Shown: piece by piece, positions 34,526 through 47,604 of the stretch
Position numbering within the stretch: the stretch's first letter is position 1
Layout: each line of letters starts with the position of its first letter
Notes under the pieces: generated by a model
What the model was told of the DNA's origin: nothing
Databases searched by the model: none
What the model saw: the letters and a program-made list of their open reading frames with translations, nothing else
Position numbers and translations under genes: made by a program
Assembly: GCA_029204225.1 (NCBI GenBank)
Contig: CM055106.1
Coordinates: 16,593,620-16,657,619, forward strand
Direction of reading: 5' to 3'
DNA length: 64,000 nt
DNA from: Diphasiastrum complanatum
Taxonomy: Eukaryota; Streptophyta; Lycopodiopsida; Lycopodiales; Lycopodiaceae

Positions 34526-36453
34526 GACTCAGGTGCACCCAGCGTGCCCTGTAAGACTCTAAGGGGTGACGCTCCCTAAGGTCCCAGAGCAAGTTAGAAC
34601 GTCAAGGACTGAGCCTCCGACCTGTGGTGAGCCAGTCAAGTAGTCACAAGTCATGAGCTAGCTCTGGAGCTCGAGTCATGGCCTAGTCAGGAAGCAAGTT
34701 GATTCTGCCACCGGAACGGCTCCCGGGACCCATGTCTGGGAGCCAGACTGATTCTGCCAAGCTTAATCAGCAAAATAAAAACTAAGTCCCAAAAAGCGTG
34801 CTTTACCAGAAAGCACTATGTTTCAGAACAGAGGGGGTGCGCCGAATCACAGCAGAACTATAGGGGGAGTCCGGCAGACAGAAACTTGGGCAGCTCAACC
34901 AGCGCCAGGAATCCAGTCGCCAGGTCTCCTAGAAAATTGATTACCCTTTACTAATTTACAGAATTGCTTAAGCAATCTGTCCGAAGGTGATGCATTATGC
35001 GTTCAAGGCTCTCAGTAGGTATCCCATATTTGTAGTGAAAATGGTGTGCTCTTGCTCCGGTAAGAATATAGAAGCAAGAGTGAATCGCACGAAGCTCTTG
35101 AGATTGGGGTCTCCGATAACTTATATTCCCTTTTCTCCAGATAAGCTTCCTCCCGAAAGGCTCTGCTCCCGATAATGAAGTCGGGCTTAGTAACAAGCAT
35201 ATTGCTGTACATAGGCAAACCTAAGACACGACAATAAAACTCCCTCTATAATAACAATCTCTTGATTTCGAACAATGGTAGAAATATGTCCCTCCTCTAT
35301 TTCCTTCAAATTTTGAATTAGCTCATGGCACACATCTATAAGAATTACTGATGGATCGAATTGAAGGAGTCCTTCAATCCATGTTCGTATGGCTAATGGC
35401 TACAACACTGGTAAGACTGGTTTTGGATGCGATTTGAACACAATCGCCATGACAATCGTAATGGTAAACTAGCGATGGCGGAAGAGAGCTTGATCGTAAA
35501 AATTCACAAGATCAGAAAGCAAGAGGAATGGAAAAGAGGTGGCAAAAAAAATAGAAGTGTTTGAGGTTTTTGGTATATTGATGATATATCGGCGGATTAG
35601 ACAAATATTTAATGAAAGCGTGTCTTTCGTTTTGAAGGTACAAACTCAACAATAAAGTATATAGTCCTAAAATATAAAAATAAATAAATAAATAAATAAT
35701 AAAAAAAATACACAAATGCTTCGTTCAGTTCGCAAAAGTTTAGCTCGGTATTTTTGAGTATTGAACTGCAAAAATAAATAATATACACAATCTATGAAAC
35801 AATGTATATGATTGGTAGCGAAGACTGTCGTTTTTTTTGTTATAATGGGCGAAAAATGCGAAGGTTGACTGTGTCGCACTTTTCGCTTTTCCAAAATGGT
35901 AAATTGAGCAACATAATAAATTCCAACAGTAGTGTCGCATTTTTCTCAAACTATCATGGAAATTATATTCGCGAAGGTGTCGGCTTTTTTGCATATTTTC
36001 AATATGTTGTTAGCATGGAAACATGATGGAAATGAAGGAACATAACAAAATGATATGCAACATACTAGCGAAATATTATATTTTTTTGCAAATTGCTCGA
36101 AGGTCAAAGATGGAACGAAGGTAAACCTCGAAAAATGTGAAGGTCAGAGTGTCGCAAGTTCCGTGTTCCCAAAAATGGTGGATTTACTTAACATATCATA
36201 TTCCAAAATGGTGTCGGGTTTTTCGCAAGGAATATAGTGACAATGATGAAGCAAAGGTGTTGGCATGTAGTGAAGGTGTCGCCTTTTTCGCACATTCTGT
36301 GAAGGTAAAGGATTGACAAAAAGTGTTGGTTGGATGAAATGTGAACAGCGTCGCAAATTTCGTTACAACATATGGGCGAATGTGAATAGTATCAGAAATT
36401 TCGCATGTTTTGCAAATTATGCAAAAAACTAAACTTGCCATATTTATCGAAAA
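34526..36453. other. Mixed non-coding DNA: GC-richer block, then LTR-like AT-rich DNA
   Basis: From 34526 to about 35230 the sequence is richer in G and C than its neighbours and lacks transposon domains. The sharp change suggests a separate origin; an organelle insertion is possible but I cannot show it. From about 35500 to 36450 it is AT-rich with repeated GTGTCGCATTTTTCGC-like phrases that also occur near 38980-39040, and probably represents the LTR and 3' end of the Gypsy to its right. No gene recognised. Confidence 0.35.
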
Positions 36454-38890
36454 TTAGTCATAGTAGCACTTCAATCTTGAGCCATTTACTTGAGTATCAA
36501 GTAAATGTTCTTCAAGGTCAGCTAACTGAAGTGATCCATTGTTAAAAACTTCTATGACTTTGTAAGGTCCCATCCATCTGGTATGTAATTTCTCAGGAAT
36601 CAACATGTGTCTGTTATCATATAGAAGCACGTAGTCCCCTCGTTTAATTTTTATTTTTTTAATAGATTGATCAAAATTTTTTTCTCTTTTATTTTGAACT
36701 CGTTCAGTCTCGATTAATGAAATACAATGATCCTCCTCCAGTTGCGTCAAAGCTATCATCTTCTCCCGAGGACTATCATGTTCATCCATTCACTCTTCAT
36801 TACTAATGCGAAATGTCGGAACTTCGAATTCTACTGGTAATATGGGATGCATTCCATACACAAGATAGTATGGAGTCTGCCTAGTTGTGATCTTTTTGGC
36901 AGTTCTATATGCCCATAAGACAGATGATAATTTCTGATCCCAATCAGAAGAATGCGTTTCCGTTACTTTATTCAAAATTTTACACAAAATTCCGTTTGTC
37001 CGTTCTGTAAGCCCATTCGCTTTAGGATTATATGGAGTGGTTTGGCGATGCGTAATAGAGAAGTATGACAACATAGCCTCAATGGTCTTATTAAGGAAAT
37101 GGGTTCCCCTATCGCTAACGAGTTCTAAGAGACATCAATATCGTGTGATAATGTTTTGAATAAAAACTTTGCTACAGTCTTAGCATCATTTTTAACTGTG
37201 GCTTCGGCCTCCATCTTGGTAGCATAGTTCGTAGCAACAAGAATCGATGAGTTTTATGCGTGATCGGTTTGATAGGCCCTACAAAATCTCTCTCCCACTT
37301 TTCAAAAAGTGCTAAGGGAATAATTGGAGTAAGAGGCCAATGTGTCGCGAAGCTGGGTTTCCCCATCCACTGACATGCATCACATTTTTAAATGAATAAT
37401 TTAACATCTCTATAGACGGTAGGCCACCAATATTTAGCATTAAGGATTGTTCTTGCAGTATTTTTAAGAGCATAGTGACCCCCCGTGTAATGCACTTATT
37501 ACAGTGGTTGTCTCGGTTGGTTCTAAACATCGACGAAGGTTATCGTCGGCTCCTAACTTATACAATATTCTATTTATAATCGTATAAGGTCCTAATTTTG
37601 AAAGAAAAACAGTTTTTTGATGTTTATTAAAATGATCAGGATAAATCTAGTCCGGTAAAAAGTTAATAATGTCCATATAGATTGATGTTTCCGATTGAAT
37701 ACGCATTATATGTTTGTCTAGAAATTCATAAAAAATGGGATGAAATTGGTTTTTCGTTTGGAGGCAGGATATATAATCAGCATTTTGATGATCCTTGCCT
37801 CTTCTTAATTTTGCGTCATAATTAAACTCATCTAATAACAATACCCATCTAGCTACCCTACCCGAAAGATCAGGTTTATTCACTAAATGTTTCAATGCAT
37901 AGTGATCTACATGAAAAATGAAAGGGTATCCTAAAAGAGAATGTCTAAATTTCTTTACTGAATAAATCATTCCTAGTGATTCACGCTCTGTAGCAGAATA
38001 GTTCTTTTCTGATGCTGCAAGTTGTCTACCTGCATAATAAATTGGGTAATCTATATTTTGGTCATCTTCTTGACTAAGCACTACACCTATTGCAAATGAT
38101 GATGTATCTACATATACATGGAACTTTTTAGCCCAATCTGGAGGTCTAACTCCAGTTGCTTATGCTAATGACTGTTTTAACTTATCAAAAGCTTGTTGAT
38201 GGTCTTGTGAAAGTGGTCTTGGACCTATCTTCCTCCTTGATAAAAACATGATTATAACTTGAGAATCTGTCTAAAAACTATAACATTCATGACCAACTAC
38301 CTGATCATAAGACAGAGCGTGATAATCCTTTGTTGTAGCAACATTTAGTTTTCTAAAATCTTTGCAAACTCTAATCTTGGATGTCTTCTTCTTAGGTACT
38401 ATAACTATTGGTGACACCCACTCACTTCTTGGAATAGGATATATAATACCCGCTCTAAGACATCTATCTAATTCGTCTATAACTAGCAAGGAATACTTTG
38501 GATTTAATCTATATTGTCTCTGTCTAACAGGTATTGTTCTCTGAATAAGATCTATTCTATGTTCTCCCCATTTAACTGATATTCCTATAAAATCGTCCAT
38601 CGACCAAGCAAATATGTTTTGATATTTATGAAGAAGTAATATATATTCTTCACATTCTTGGTCTGATTGGTGTTTATATAAATTCAAAATTTTACCTTTA
38701 TTAATTTCTATTTCTACATAATCTGTCTCATCTACCATTCCTTCGGTCAGGCTTGCTCTAGTTCCACCCAGAACTTCCCTTGACTCGGATGTTGTTGGAA
38801 TTTCCTCATCCTCGTCAATCTCATTGCATTCTATGAAATTGATCCAGGATTTAGTAGGTCTGGCTAACTCCTCACCCCATCTCAAAAGGT
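36454..38890 (-). pseudogene. Gypsy (Ty3-like) pol: RT fingers, RNase H, integrase
   Basis: From the right: RT start WVSPIVIVPKKKTSKIRVC and DFRKLNVATTKDYHAL (38885-38271), where RT then breaks off before the catalytic YxDD. After a deletion come FAIGVVLSQEDD, YYAGRQLAASEKNYSATERE and FHVDHYALKHLVNKPDLSGR of RNase H (38100-37647). Integrase follows: HHCC-like CNKCITRG, PLALFEKWERDFVGPIKP, then TPYNPKANGLTERTNGILCK with the final E (37074-36790), and the C-terminal WMGPYKVIEVFNNGSLQLAD ending at 36454 in NGSRLKCYY and stop. Several frameshifts separate the blocks. Unlike the two other Gypsies, I find no post-pol ORF to its left. Confidence 0.88.
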
Positions 38891-38939
38891 GACCCCCCTA
38901 TTGGACTGGCTGTGAGAATGCCTAGAAATAATATTTGTT

Positions 38940-39870
38940 TGGTAGACCAATTTATACTCGTGTAAAGATGCAATGTCGTCTTTTTCGCATTTTTCGCCTG
39001 TCAGAAATCTCGTTTAGGTATGTAGTGTCGCATTTTTCGCTTTTTCCAAAGAGCCTCAAATGTTAAGGAAATGACTCTGGCAAAGTGTGGGGCAACCCTA
39101 AATGAGATTTAAAAGCACCTTCGGCTTTTTCGACATTTTGCAAAAAACTCGATAGTGTCGCCTGTGGCTGTTTTCATTCATTTCTACAAAGCTACAATTT
39201 TGGTTCATTTATGCAGACAGAACTTTTATGGCCAATTTCATCACTTATCAGCAATCAATGACAAGGACTGGATGGATGCCAGCGGATCACCAATCAACTG
39301 GCGATTGCAATTGACGACCTAAATTCTTAGCATAAATAGCTATTCATTTTCATACAGTTTAATCAATCGAAAATCAAAACTATCAGAAGCGTTTGAATAG
39401 TTAGCTCTCTCTCTCTCTCTCAAGCCTGCACGTTGAACACTCCTGAGCATTCTAGCTCACTTCTTAGAGTTGTTTTATAGATTGCTATTGCGCTACTGCT
39501 CATCAGCATTGCGCATTAATTCAGACTTTCATTTTAGCTACTCAGAGATAGCATAGAGTACGCTTTGATTCGTAACTTATTGTACTCATTTACTTCTGTT
39601 TCGTTTTGAATCAATACTATTCCTTATTGCGTTCAGTTTTGTCTCAAACTATATGTGTTTCTGTATTTTTTTCGACTAATTATTTGTCTGATAATTTTCG
39701 ATGCTTAATTGTTTGGCTACGTAATCACTGTAGTACTGACGATTTCAAAGTTAGTTACTATAAGATCAAGCACGATTTCTATCACTATTGTCTTGTTTGA
39801 AATTGATAGGCGTAGTCATGCATTGGAAAGATGAAGATAGTTTATTCCGCCATGCACGAAAATTTTTCTT
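38940..39870 (+). repeat. LTR of the 16.8/24.8 kb Copia family, plus orientation (borders approximate)
   Basis: The block ATTTCTATCACTA ... GATAGGCGTAGTCATGC ... ATTCCGC near 39775-39850 matches the reverse complement of the LTRs at 16788 and 24822. The TTTTTCGCATTTTTCGCCTG phrase near 38979-38999 is also shared in type. No primer site follows, so it is truncated or a solo fragment. Short CT run near 39405-39420. Confidence 0.55.
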
Positions 39871-39889
39871 TTTATACACATGAATTATT

Positions 39890-40560
39890 TTCATTCGTTT
39901 CTTTTCGAACTAGATCTATCTTCTGCACATAACACTTTCCGACACATAAATCGAAAGATAGATTCCAGATTGTCCATCCAACATAAAGTAGAGTAGGTGA
40001 AGATGAGTATCAAACTTAATAAATCCAACATTCTTGAGTCCACAACAAACCTCAATAAGCTCACCAATGAGATCTCCCTTTTCTTGAAGAAATTGCCTCT
40101 CGATTTGCTCCATGTAGTCTTCTCCAACCAACCTTTTGCCATGTCGATAATGAGTGATCAATTCACAATCATAGAATCTTTTGAGTTGATGAAGAGATGT
40201 GAGATCCATGCCTTGGATCTTCTCAAGAACCAATCTTCCATTGTCTTTCCTTTGTAAGACTCCCTCTTAATGATTGCATCATAAGAAGTAGAAACCTCAA
40301 AAACATTATAAGCCATGAAAAAAATGATTAGTACCTTCAACATAAGGATGACTGAAGTACTCTCTTTTTTCAAACAAGAACTTCTAATCAATGTTTGTGG
40401 TAATGACTCATATGATAATGAATCTTCCTCACTATCATTCACAATGACATCATTCAAAGTACATTCTACTTTGAACTCTTCACATACTTCTCTTCTTCTT
40501 GACTTGTGACTATCTCCCTCACCAAGTCTCTTGATAGAACTATTTGATCTACTCTCTTTA
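39890..40560 (-). other. Unassigned overlapping ORFs, minus strand
   Basis: Two frames overlap, one of 99 codons at 40457-40158 and one of 105 codons at 40233-39916. The second looks protein-like (LKRFYDCELITHYRHGKRLV, then ERQFLQEKGDLIGELIEV). Passing from one frame to the other near 40200 would give a continuous product, suggesting one frameshifted gene, probably of transposon origin. I recognise no domain. Confidence 0.3.
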
Positions 40561-41780
<1,220 letters not shown>

Positions 41781-41793
41781 CACTACAAGAAAA
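41781..41793 (+). repeat. CACTA transposon terminal inverted repeat
   Basis: CACTACAAGAAAA is the typical plant En/Spm terminus. The three bases before it are AAT, a possible target duplication. The partner end was not found in the window. Confidence 0.8.
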
Positions 41794-42350
41794 GGTGGCA
41801 AAAATTGCCGAAAAAAATGGCAAAAATTGTGAAAATTTCCGTAATTTTTGTCATTTCTTGCCAAAAAAATTGTGGAAACAAATTTGTCAATTTTTTTGAC
41901 AGATCCGCAATTTCGGTCCCGCAATTTTTTTCGCTAATTTTTCGCAATTTTTATGGCTAAATTAGCAATAAAAAAATTGCAGAAACCTACTCGCAATTTT
42001 TTGGCATAATAATTGCAGAATCCGTTTCCACAATTTGTTTGGTTGGTATTTTTTGCCAGATTTTTTGGGCAAAAATTGTCAAAAAAAGTTGTAGATATTT
42101 TTCCACAATTTTTTGTGCAAAAATTGCAAAAAAAAAAATTGCGAAAATTCATTTGCGTAACTTTTTTCATCAAAAATTTATGGAAAATAAATTTGCAATA
42201 GAATATAAATTGCGAATTTATTTTTCACAATTTTTATACACTATTTTGAAAATAATTGCGGAAATGAATTTTTGCAATTGTTTTGATAAATTTTGCCAAA
42301 AAAATTACGAATAAATATCTGTAATTTGTTGGCTAAAATTGCAAAAAATA
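41794..42350. repeat. CACTA subterminal repeat array
   Basis: About 550 bases of short motifs AAAATTGCGAAA and the reverse TTTCGCAATTTT, in both orientations and imperfect. Such arrays next to the terminus are where the element's accessory protein binds. The F/N/C/K-rich ORFs here are by-products of the repeats. Confidence 0.75.
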
Positions 42351-42899
42351 TTACCAACCCTAAACCCTAAACCTCGATAGCAAGTTCTTTACCTCAGATA
42401 ACTGTTGAGCTAAACATGACTGTCGTGGCATCGGATCTTTCTCTATAGTTGCACGCTACATGACATACGAAAAAAATTATGAAATTGTTAGAAAACTTAT
42501 CTCTATCTCTCTAATGAGGTCCATACTTTTTATAAGGCTTTCACAATTTAGAGTATGACATCCCATGCATTGTCTTGTGTCTCAAAGTACACGTGTAATA
42601 ATTAGACTCTTAGAAAGAAGTGAGGTTAGATCTCTTTAACTATAGATAAAAGTTGAGTTGAACCCAACTGTTGTAGCATTGGATCCTCCTCTACAACAAC
42701 ATGATGCATGATCAAAACTGAAATAAGAAATATATCTCATTTTCTCTCTCTTTCTCATTTTATCTTTCTTTCTCTTTGTCTCTCTCCCTCTCCCTCTCCC
42801 TCTCTTTATGTAGATAGCTAGGACCGTACCAAGATTCAAAAGAAAGAGATGGAGAGAGAGAAAGAAGAAATGAGAAAGCAAACTAACCTGGGATAAACT

Positions 42900-43953
42900 T
42901 TTTATCATCTTCATCTACATTTGTACAGTTTTTCAGAGTTCTTCCATTTCTTCACTTTGTCTCTCTATCTCCTTCCTCATTTCATCTACTTGGGAAGAAT
43001 ACTGCATCTCTTTTCTATAGACACTTAGGCCTCTTACTCTCTTTCGTCCCCAACTATTTTCTTCTAAAATATTCATTACTTTGTCGTCGGGATTTGTTCC
43101 TGACATATAATTAGTTAAAATTTTTGTTCTACACAAAAAAAAACATAGTTAATCAAATTTACATGCAAATATACATGTTCATCATTACATTTCATGAAAT
43201 TAAATGCATTTAAACCATAATTTCAAAAAATATATGTTATTATATCTCATGTTGGGTGTTATCTTCAAAGTCTCAGCCACAGATCAGGGTCCAACTCGTC
43301 TGTTTTTAGTTTGCCAAAACCTTTACTAATTTGAACATCCACATAGATCTCGGCATCAGTTGGAGCCCTATTCTGTTCTTGTGTCTGAAATTTGGCACTC
43401 AACAATAGACAAAAATAAATGACATCATGAAAAAAGAGGTTTCGCATATTGGAGTATACAAATACAAGTTTTGTTGTATACACACATACTAGTGTCAAAT
43501 TGATGCCCACATATCCACCTCAAACAACATTCGGCATCTTTTGTTGTTTTGATCTGTTGATTTTGTTTTGTTGACTCAATTTCTAAGCAAATTATTGTAC
43601 ACACATCAAGCAAATGAATAATAAATCAGTAGTAAGACAAATAAATCATTCACTAACTAGAGATGACCAAGCATTCAAGTCAAATTTTGGTTTCAAAATA
43701 CATAGATAAAACAAAAAAGTGGAATACAACTTGGAAAGTTTTGCTTTTTAAATATTGACGTAGAAGCTGACATCTCTCCTTTTCCATCCACTCAGGACAT
43801 TTTGACGTTAAATTTTCTACCTCTACTTTATCAATGTCGTTCTTGAGTCTCTGTCTCAATGAACGGAAACTGGACAATAATTTGTCCTTGAAGTATTGTG
43901 ATGAAAATTGGCAATCATATTCTGCTTGTGATATGAAATAAAACTCATCAAAC

Positions 43954-43988
<35 letters not shown>

Positions 43989-43991
43989 GTC

Positions 43992-44074
<83 letters not shown>

Positions 44075-44850
44075 ATCTATATGAGATTCAAATAAAAGTA
44101 GAGTAGTACCAACAATGCTTGATGAATTGCCTCGATTTTCACCTTTGGTGTTGGATAATGTAGATCCAACTTGGCCTTCATCAACATGAGCATGCACATC
44201 TTATCTATTATTACTTTATCATTGAAGGTGTGCTCAAGGTGATTAGGGAATCGTCTCTTTAAATCATCTATGACCCGATGCTTCTCAGTGATAGGGGCCA
44301 CTCTCTGAACATATTCCTATCAAATGCCTCATGACAGAGCTCTCTCATATAAGCTAGGACCTCCTTCCCCTTAACATCCTCAACTATAGCCCCTGACTTA
44401 TCAATGTCATATTATAATATCGGATCGGCTCTAGCAAGTGGGGCGTTGTAACCAGGTGGTGGTGCATCACGCACGGGTGAGTCATCTCTATATTTAGGCT
44501 CCTCAAAATCATCATCACCTCCACAAGAAAAAAAACAACCACCTAAATGACTCTTACGTGGTGCTGACCTAGCAACGCGAGGTGTGGAGGTCGGAGGAGT
44601 GGACCTATGTGGTGAGGGACTCTATGATGGTATGGGTGAGGGCCTCTGTGATGGTACATGTGAATGTGCACTAGTAGGGGGCCTCTGAGGACTACCCTGT
44701 TGTGAGGCCGCTGGAGAGTTTAACATGGACCTATACTGTTAACATCCATTTGTTCTCTCTGCTTAGCAGATGCACTACTTAACTAGTTCATACACTCTTC
44801 ATGAGACAGAGACCCAAGAGATGGAGGGTCAGACATCTGCATATTAAAAA
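42900..44850 (-). pseudogene. En/Spm accessory transposase (Transposase_24-like) gene, decayed
   Basis: Reads right to left from about MSDPPSLGSLSHEEC (near 44830). Pieces: VIDDLKRRFPNHLEHTF (44301-44077), FDEFYFISQAEYDCQF and WMEKERCQLLRQYLKSKTF (44069-43680), and the domain end MSGTNPDDKVMNILEENSWG, then RKRVRGLSVYRKEM and a coiled-coil MRKEIERQSEEMEEL (43136-42933). The last block is the conserved end of the plant transposase family associated with CACTA elements. Introns are likely between the pieces (for example near 43140 and 43680); a compound CT/CA repeat lies inside. Gene orientation places its 3' end toward the CACTACAAGAAAA terminus, as expected. The main transposase is not present. 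Confidence 0.6.
43963..44072. repeat. (CT)n(CA)n compound microsatellite
   Basis: CT units from about 43963 with two GTCT interruptions, then CA units to 44072, inside the CACTA gene. Confidence 0.9.
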
Positions 44851-44859
44851 TGAACTACA

Positions 44860-45778
44860 ATTAAGATAACAATGATGAACATAAAACATAAAATTAACTA
44901 TAATTACAAACCTAAACATAAACTTTATTCTCTTTTTATTCAATTTCTCTCTGATAATCCTTACCTCTGATCCACTGTTTATAAATCTTTAATTTAAATC
45001 TTTTACCCTAAATCTCTTATATCATGTCCTCATGTATATCCTTTCTATAAATCCTTTAATCTAAACTCTAAACACTAAAGCCCTTTTCAACTGTCTTGTA
45101 AAAATTACAGCAAATAAGGATCCTAAAACACTTGAAATGATGAGGGAAACAATAGATTATGATTTCATAAGATTAGCACAAGTTGAACCATCAAAATCCA
45201 TCAAAAATCCATGCTTGAACCTCACTAAATGGCCCAAATCCTTGAAGAAGGCTTCACACGTGTGAAAGTACGGCCTCCCACAGTCTGAGTACTGTACACC
45301 AGACCTACATTCAATCCTATAATCATTAGTAATCACAAGTACTCAAACAATTATGAACATAGAGAGCAATTGCACCATTATGAGAGAAAAAACATGAAAT
45401 TGCTTGATTGATTTTGGTGAGATATCATCACCTATATATACATGATCCATCACGGTTTTGGGCAGGTATGAGTAGCCCTAAACCTATCCCTAATGCTAAT
45501 TTTGGTGGATCTTTCATCCCTACCAAGTTAGGGTTGGAATCTTGGAGATCCCTCAACAATGCAAAAATTACCAAAAATAGCTCCTATTTTTTCTCCCTTG
45601 TATCTAAGCATAATTTGGACTCATTCCAAAGGTTCTAACACTTAGGTCTACTTGAGAACATCCTTATGAATGGAATCCTATGCTATTTGGCACGTGTGAC
45701 AAGCCACATCATGACTATCTAACTATTTACAAGTCATATGACCAAAACTAGTCAAGCTAGAATTGTGATTTTTTAACA
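44860..45778 (-). repeat. 3' LTR of the Copia at 45.8-47.6 kb (left border uncertain)
   Basis: On the minus strand AGGAGGAGTG-type purines precede TGTTAAAAAATCAC, so the LTR starts at 45778. A TATA box (minus strand of CTATATATAC near 45432-45441) and G-box palindrome at 45253-45266 lie inside. The left end is somewhere between about 44870 and 45200. Confidence 0.55.
45253..45266. promoter_or_regulatory. Perfect 14-bp G-box palindrome in a Copia LTR
   Basis: TTCACACGTGTGAA contains CACGTG. It lies about 170 bases downstream of the LTR TATA box in the transcribed sense, similar to TTCATACGTGTGAA at 8145-8158 in the other LTR. Confidence 0.6.
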
Positions 45779-47604
45779 CTCCTCCTCACTATCTAGCTTG
45801 GTTCAATCATTGCTTTACTAATCACTCCAAGTGATGATCTGAACTTCATAAAAAGTGTCTTTTGAAGTGGTTTAGTAAGTAGATCAGCTACACATTCATT
45901 GCTTGAAACATGCTCCAAAGCAATCTCCTTGGCTTGCACCATTTCTCTCACAAAGTGATGGCATATCTCAATGTGCTTAGATCTTGCATGGAAGATTGGG
46001 TTAGATGCAAGGTGTTGGGCTGATATATTGTCATTGTAGATGATTGGTGCCTCCTCTGAATCCATGATCTTTAGTTCCACCAATAATCTCTTGATCCAAA
46101 GTACCTCCTTTGTAGTGGTTGTCAAAGCTTTGTACTCGGCCTCGGTTGAAGATAGAGATATAGTTTCTTGCTTTTTTTGAAAGCCATGAAACCACACCTT
46201 CTCCTATGAAAGTTGAATAGGCACTTGTTGATTTCCTATCCCTCTTGTCCCCTGCAAAATCTGAATCACTAAATGCATGAAGGTTAATCACATCTCCTCT
46301 ATATAGAATCCCAAAATCCAATGTACCTGAGATGTATCTTAGAATCCTCTTAGCCTTTTTCTAATGGATATTCAATGGCTTTTGCATGGATTGGCTCAAC
46401 CTACATACACTAAAGCTAAGATCTGGTCTAGTTATAGTGATCCACATTAAGGAACCTATAAGTTGCCTAAACAAAGTGATGTCCATGAAGGATCTTTCAT
46501 CATCTTCATTTGGCACTTTTACATCTTGCTCCATTGGTGTGTCAACACTTTTGCATACTTCCATCTTAAACTTCTTCAAAAGACTTTGAGCATAGTTTAC
46601 TTGAATTATAAAGATAAAATCAGACCCTCTAAGTACTTCTATGCCTAAGATGAAGTGAAGACACCCTAGATCTACCATCTTGAACTCTAAGGATAGATCT
46701 ATCTTGATTTTTTCAATACCATCAACACTATTTCCACTAATGATGATGTCATCTACATAAATGAGTAAAAGTACAATACAAACATCATCAAACTTAATGT
46801 AAAGAGTGGGATCATATTCACTTTGAACAAAAGAAAGTGAAATAAGATAGCAATGTAGTCTTGAATTCCAAGATCTCGAGGCTTGCTTCAAGCCATAGAT
46901 GCTTCTTTGGAGATGGCATACTTTGTTCTCCATTCCATGCTTGATGAACCCTTGTGGCTGCTCCATATAGATATCCTCTTCCAAAAAACCATTCAAGAAA
47001 GCATTAGAGACATCCATTTGACATAGAATCCATCCAAAATGTGATGCAAGTGCAATGATTAGTCTTATTGTGACCATCTTGGCCACGGGTGCAAAAGTTT
47101 CCTCATAGTCTATCCCTCTCTCTTGAGCATAACCTTTTGCAACTAATCTTGCTTTATGTTTGTTAACACTCCCATTTGCATTCAACTTAAGCTTGAAGAC
47201 CCACTTGCATCCTATTACATTCCTTTGAGGTCTCTCAACAAGCAACCAAGTTTCATTCTCAATCAAGGCATCATACTCATCCAACATAGCTTTATACCAT
47301 TCTTTGGAGTTCAATGCATCTTCAACATTAGACGGTTCTTCAAAACTAGATAAAGCATAAGAAGTGGATGAGATACCCTCAACTTGTTGTCCTTTGCCTT
47401 GATATGTGAGCCTTGATGGCTCCACTTTTGCCCTTGAAGATCTCCTTGGTGTGATAGGTGGGTTTGGTGCTTGCTCCTCCATGAGCTCCTCCTCAAAACC
47501 AAGATCTTGCTCCTCGGCCATCTTCTTCTTGATTGTTGGAGCACTTGAGCCTTCTTCAAGCATATGCATATGATGTTCATCAAAGATGACATCCCTTGAA
47601 AAAC
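45779..47604 (-). pseudogene. Copia RT-RNase H, best preserved pol in the window
   Basis: Begins FSRDVIFDE near 47600, the usual stretch after integrase, then a 402-codon frame. RT shows WVFKLKLNANGSVNKHKARL, FAPVAKMVTIRLIIALAS, MDVSNAFLNGFLEEDIYM, QRSIYGLKQASRSW, catalytic IYVDDIIISG, MVDLGCLHFILGIEV and DTPMEQDVKV, then ITRPDLSFSVCRLSQSM. One stop follows at 46361. RNase H continues ILRYISGTLDFGILYRGD, DSDFAGDKRDRKSTSAY, a frameshift near 46190, SSTEAEYKAL, IYNDNISAQHLASNP and HARSKHIEICHHFVRE, ending ADLLTKPLQKTLF. Only two lesions in this part suggest a fairly recent insertion. It is cut at 47604 by a repeat block, so gag to integrase are lost. Confidence 0.92.

Noticed and set aside
41934-42314. 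ORFs rich in F, N, C and K (such as FCNFF, KNCG)
   Set aside because: By-products of the AAAATTGCG subterminal repeats; frames exist on both strands.
42350-42375. CCCTAAA-like telomere repeats
   Set aside because: Only two units; too short to claim an interstitial telomere or fusion site. A similar GGTTTAGGGTT near 16672 is also isolated.
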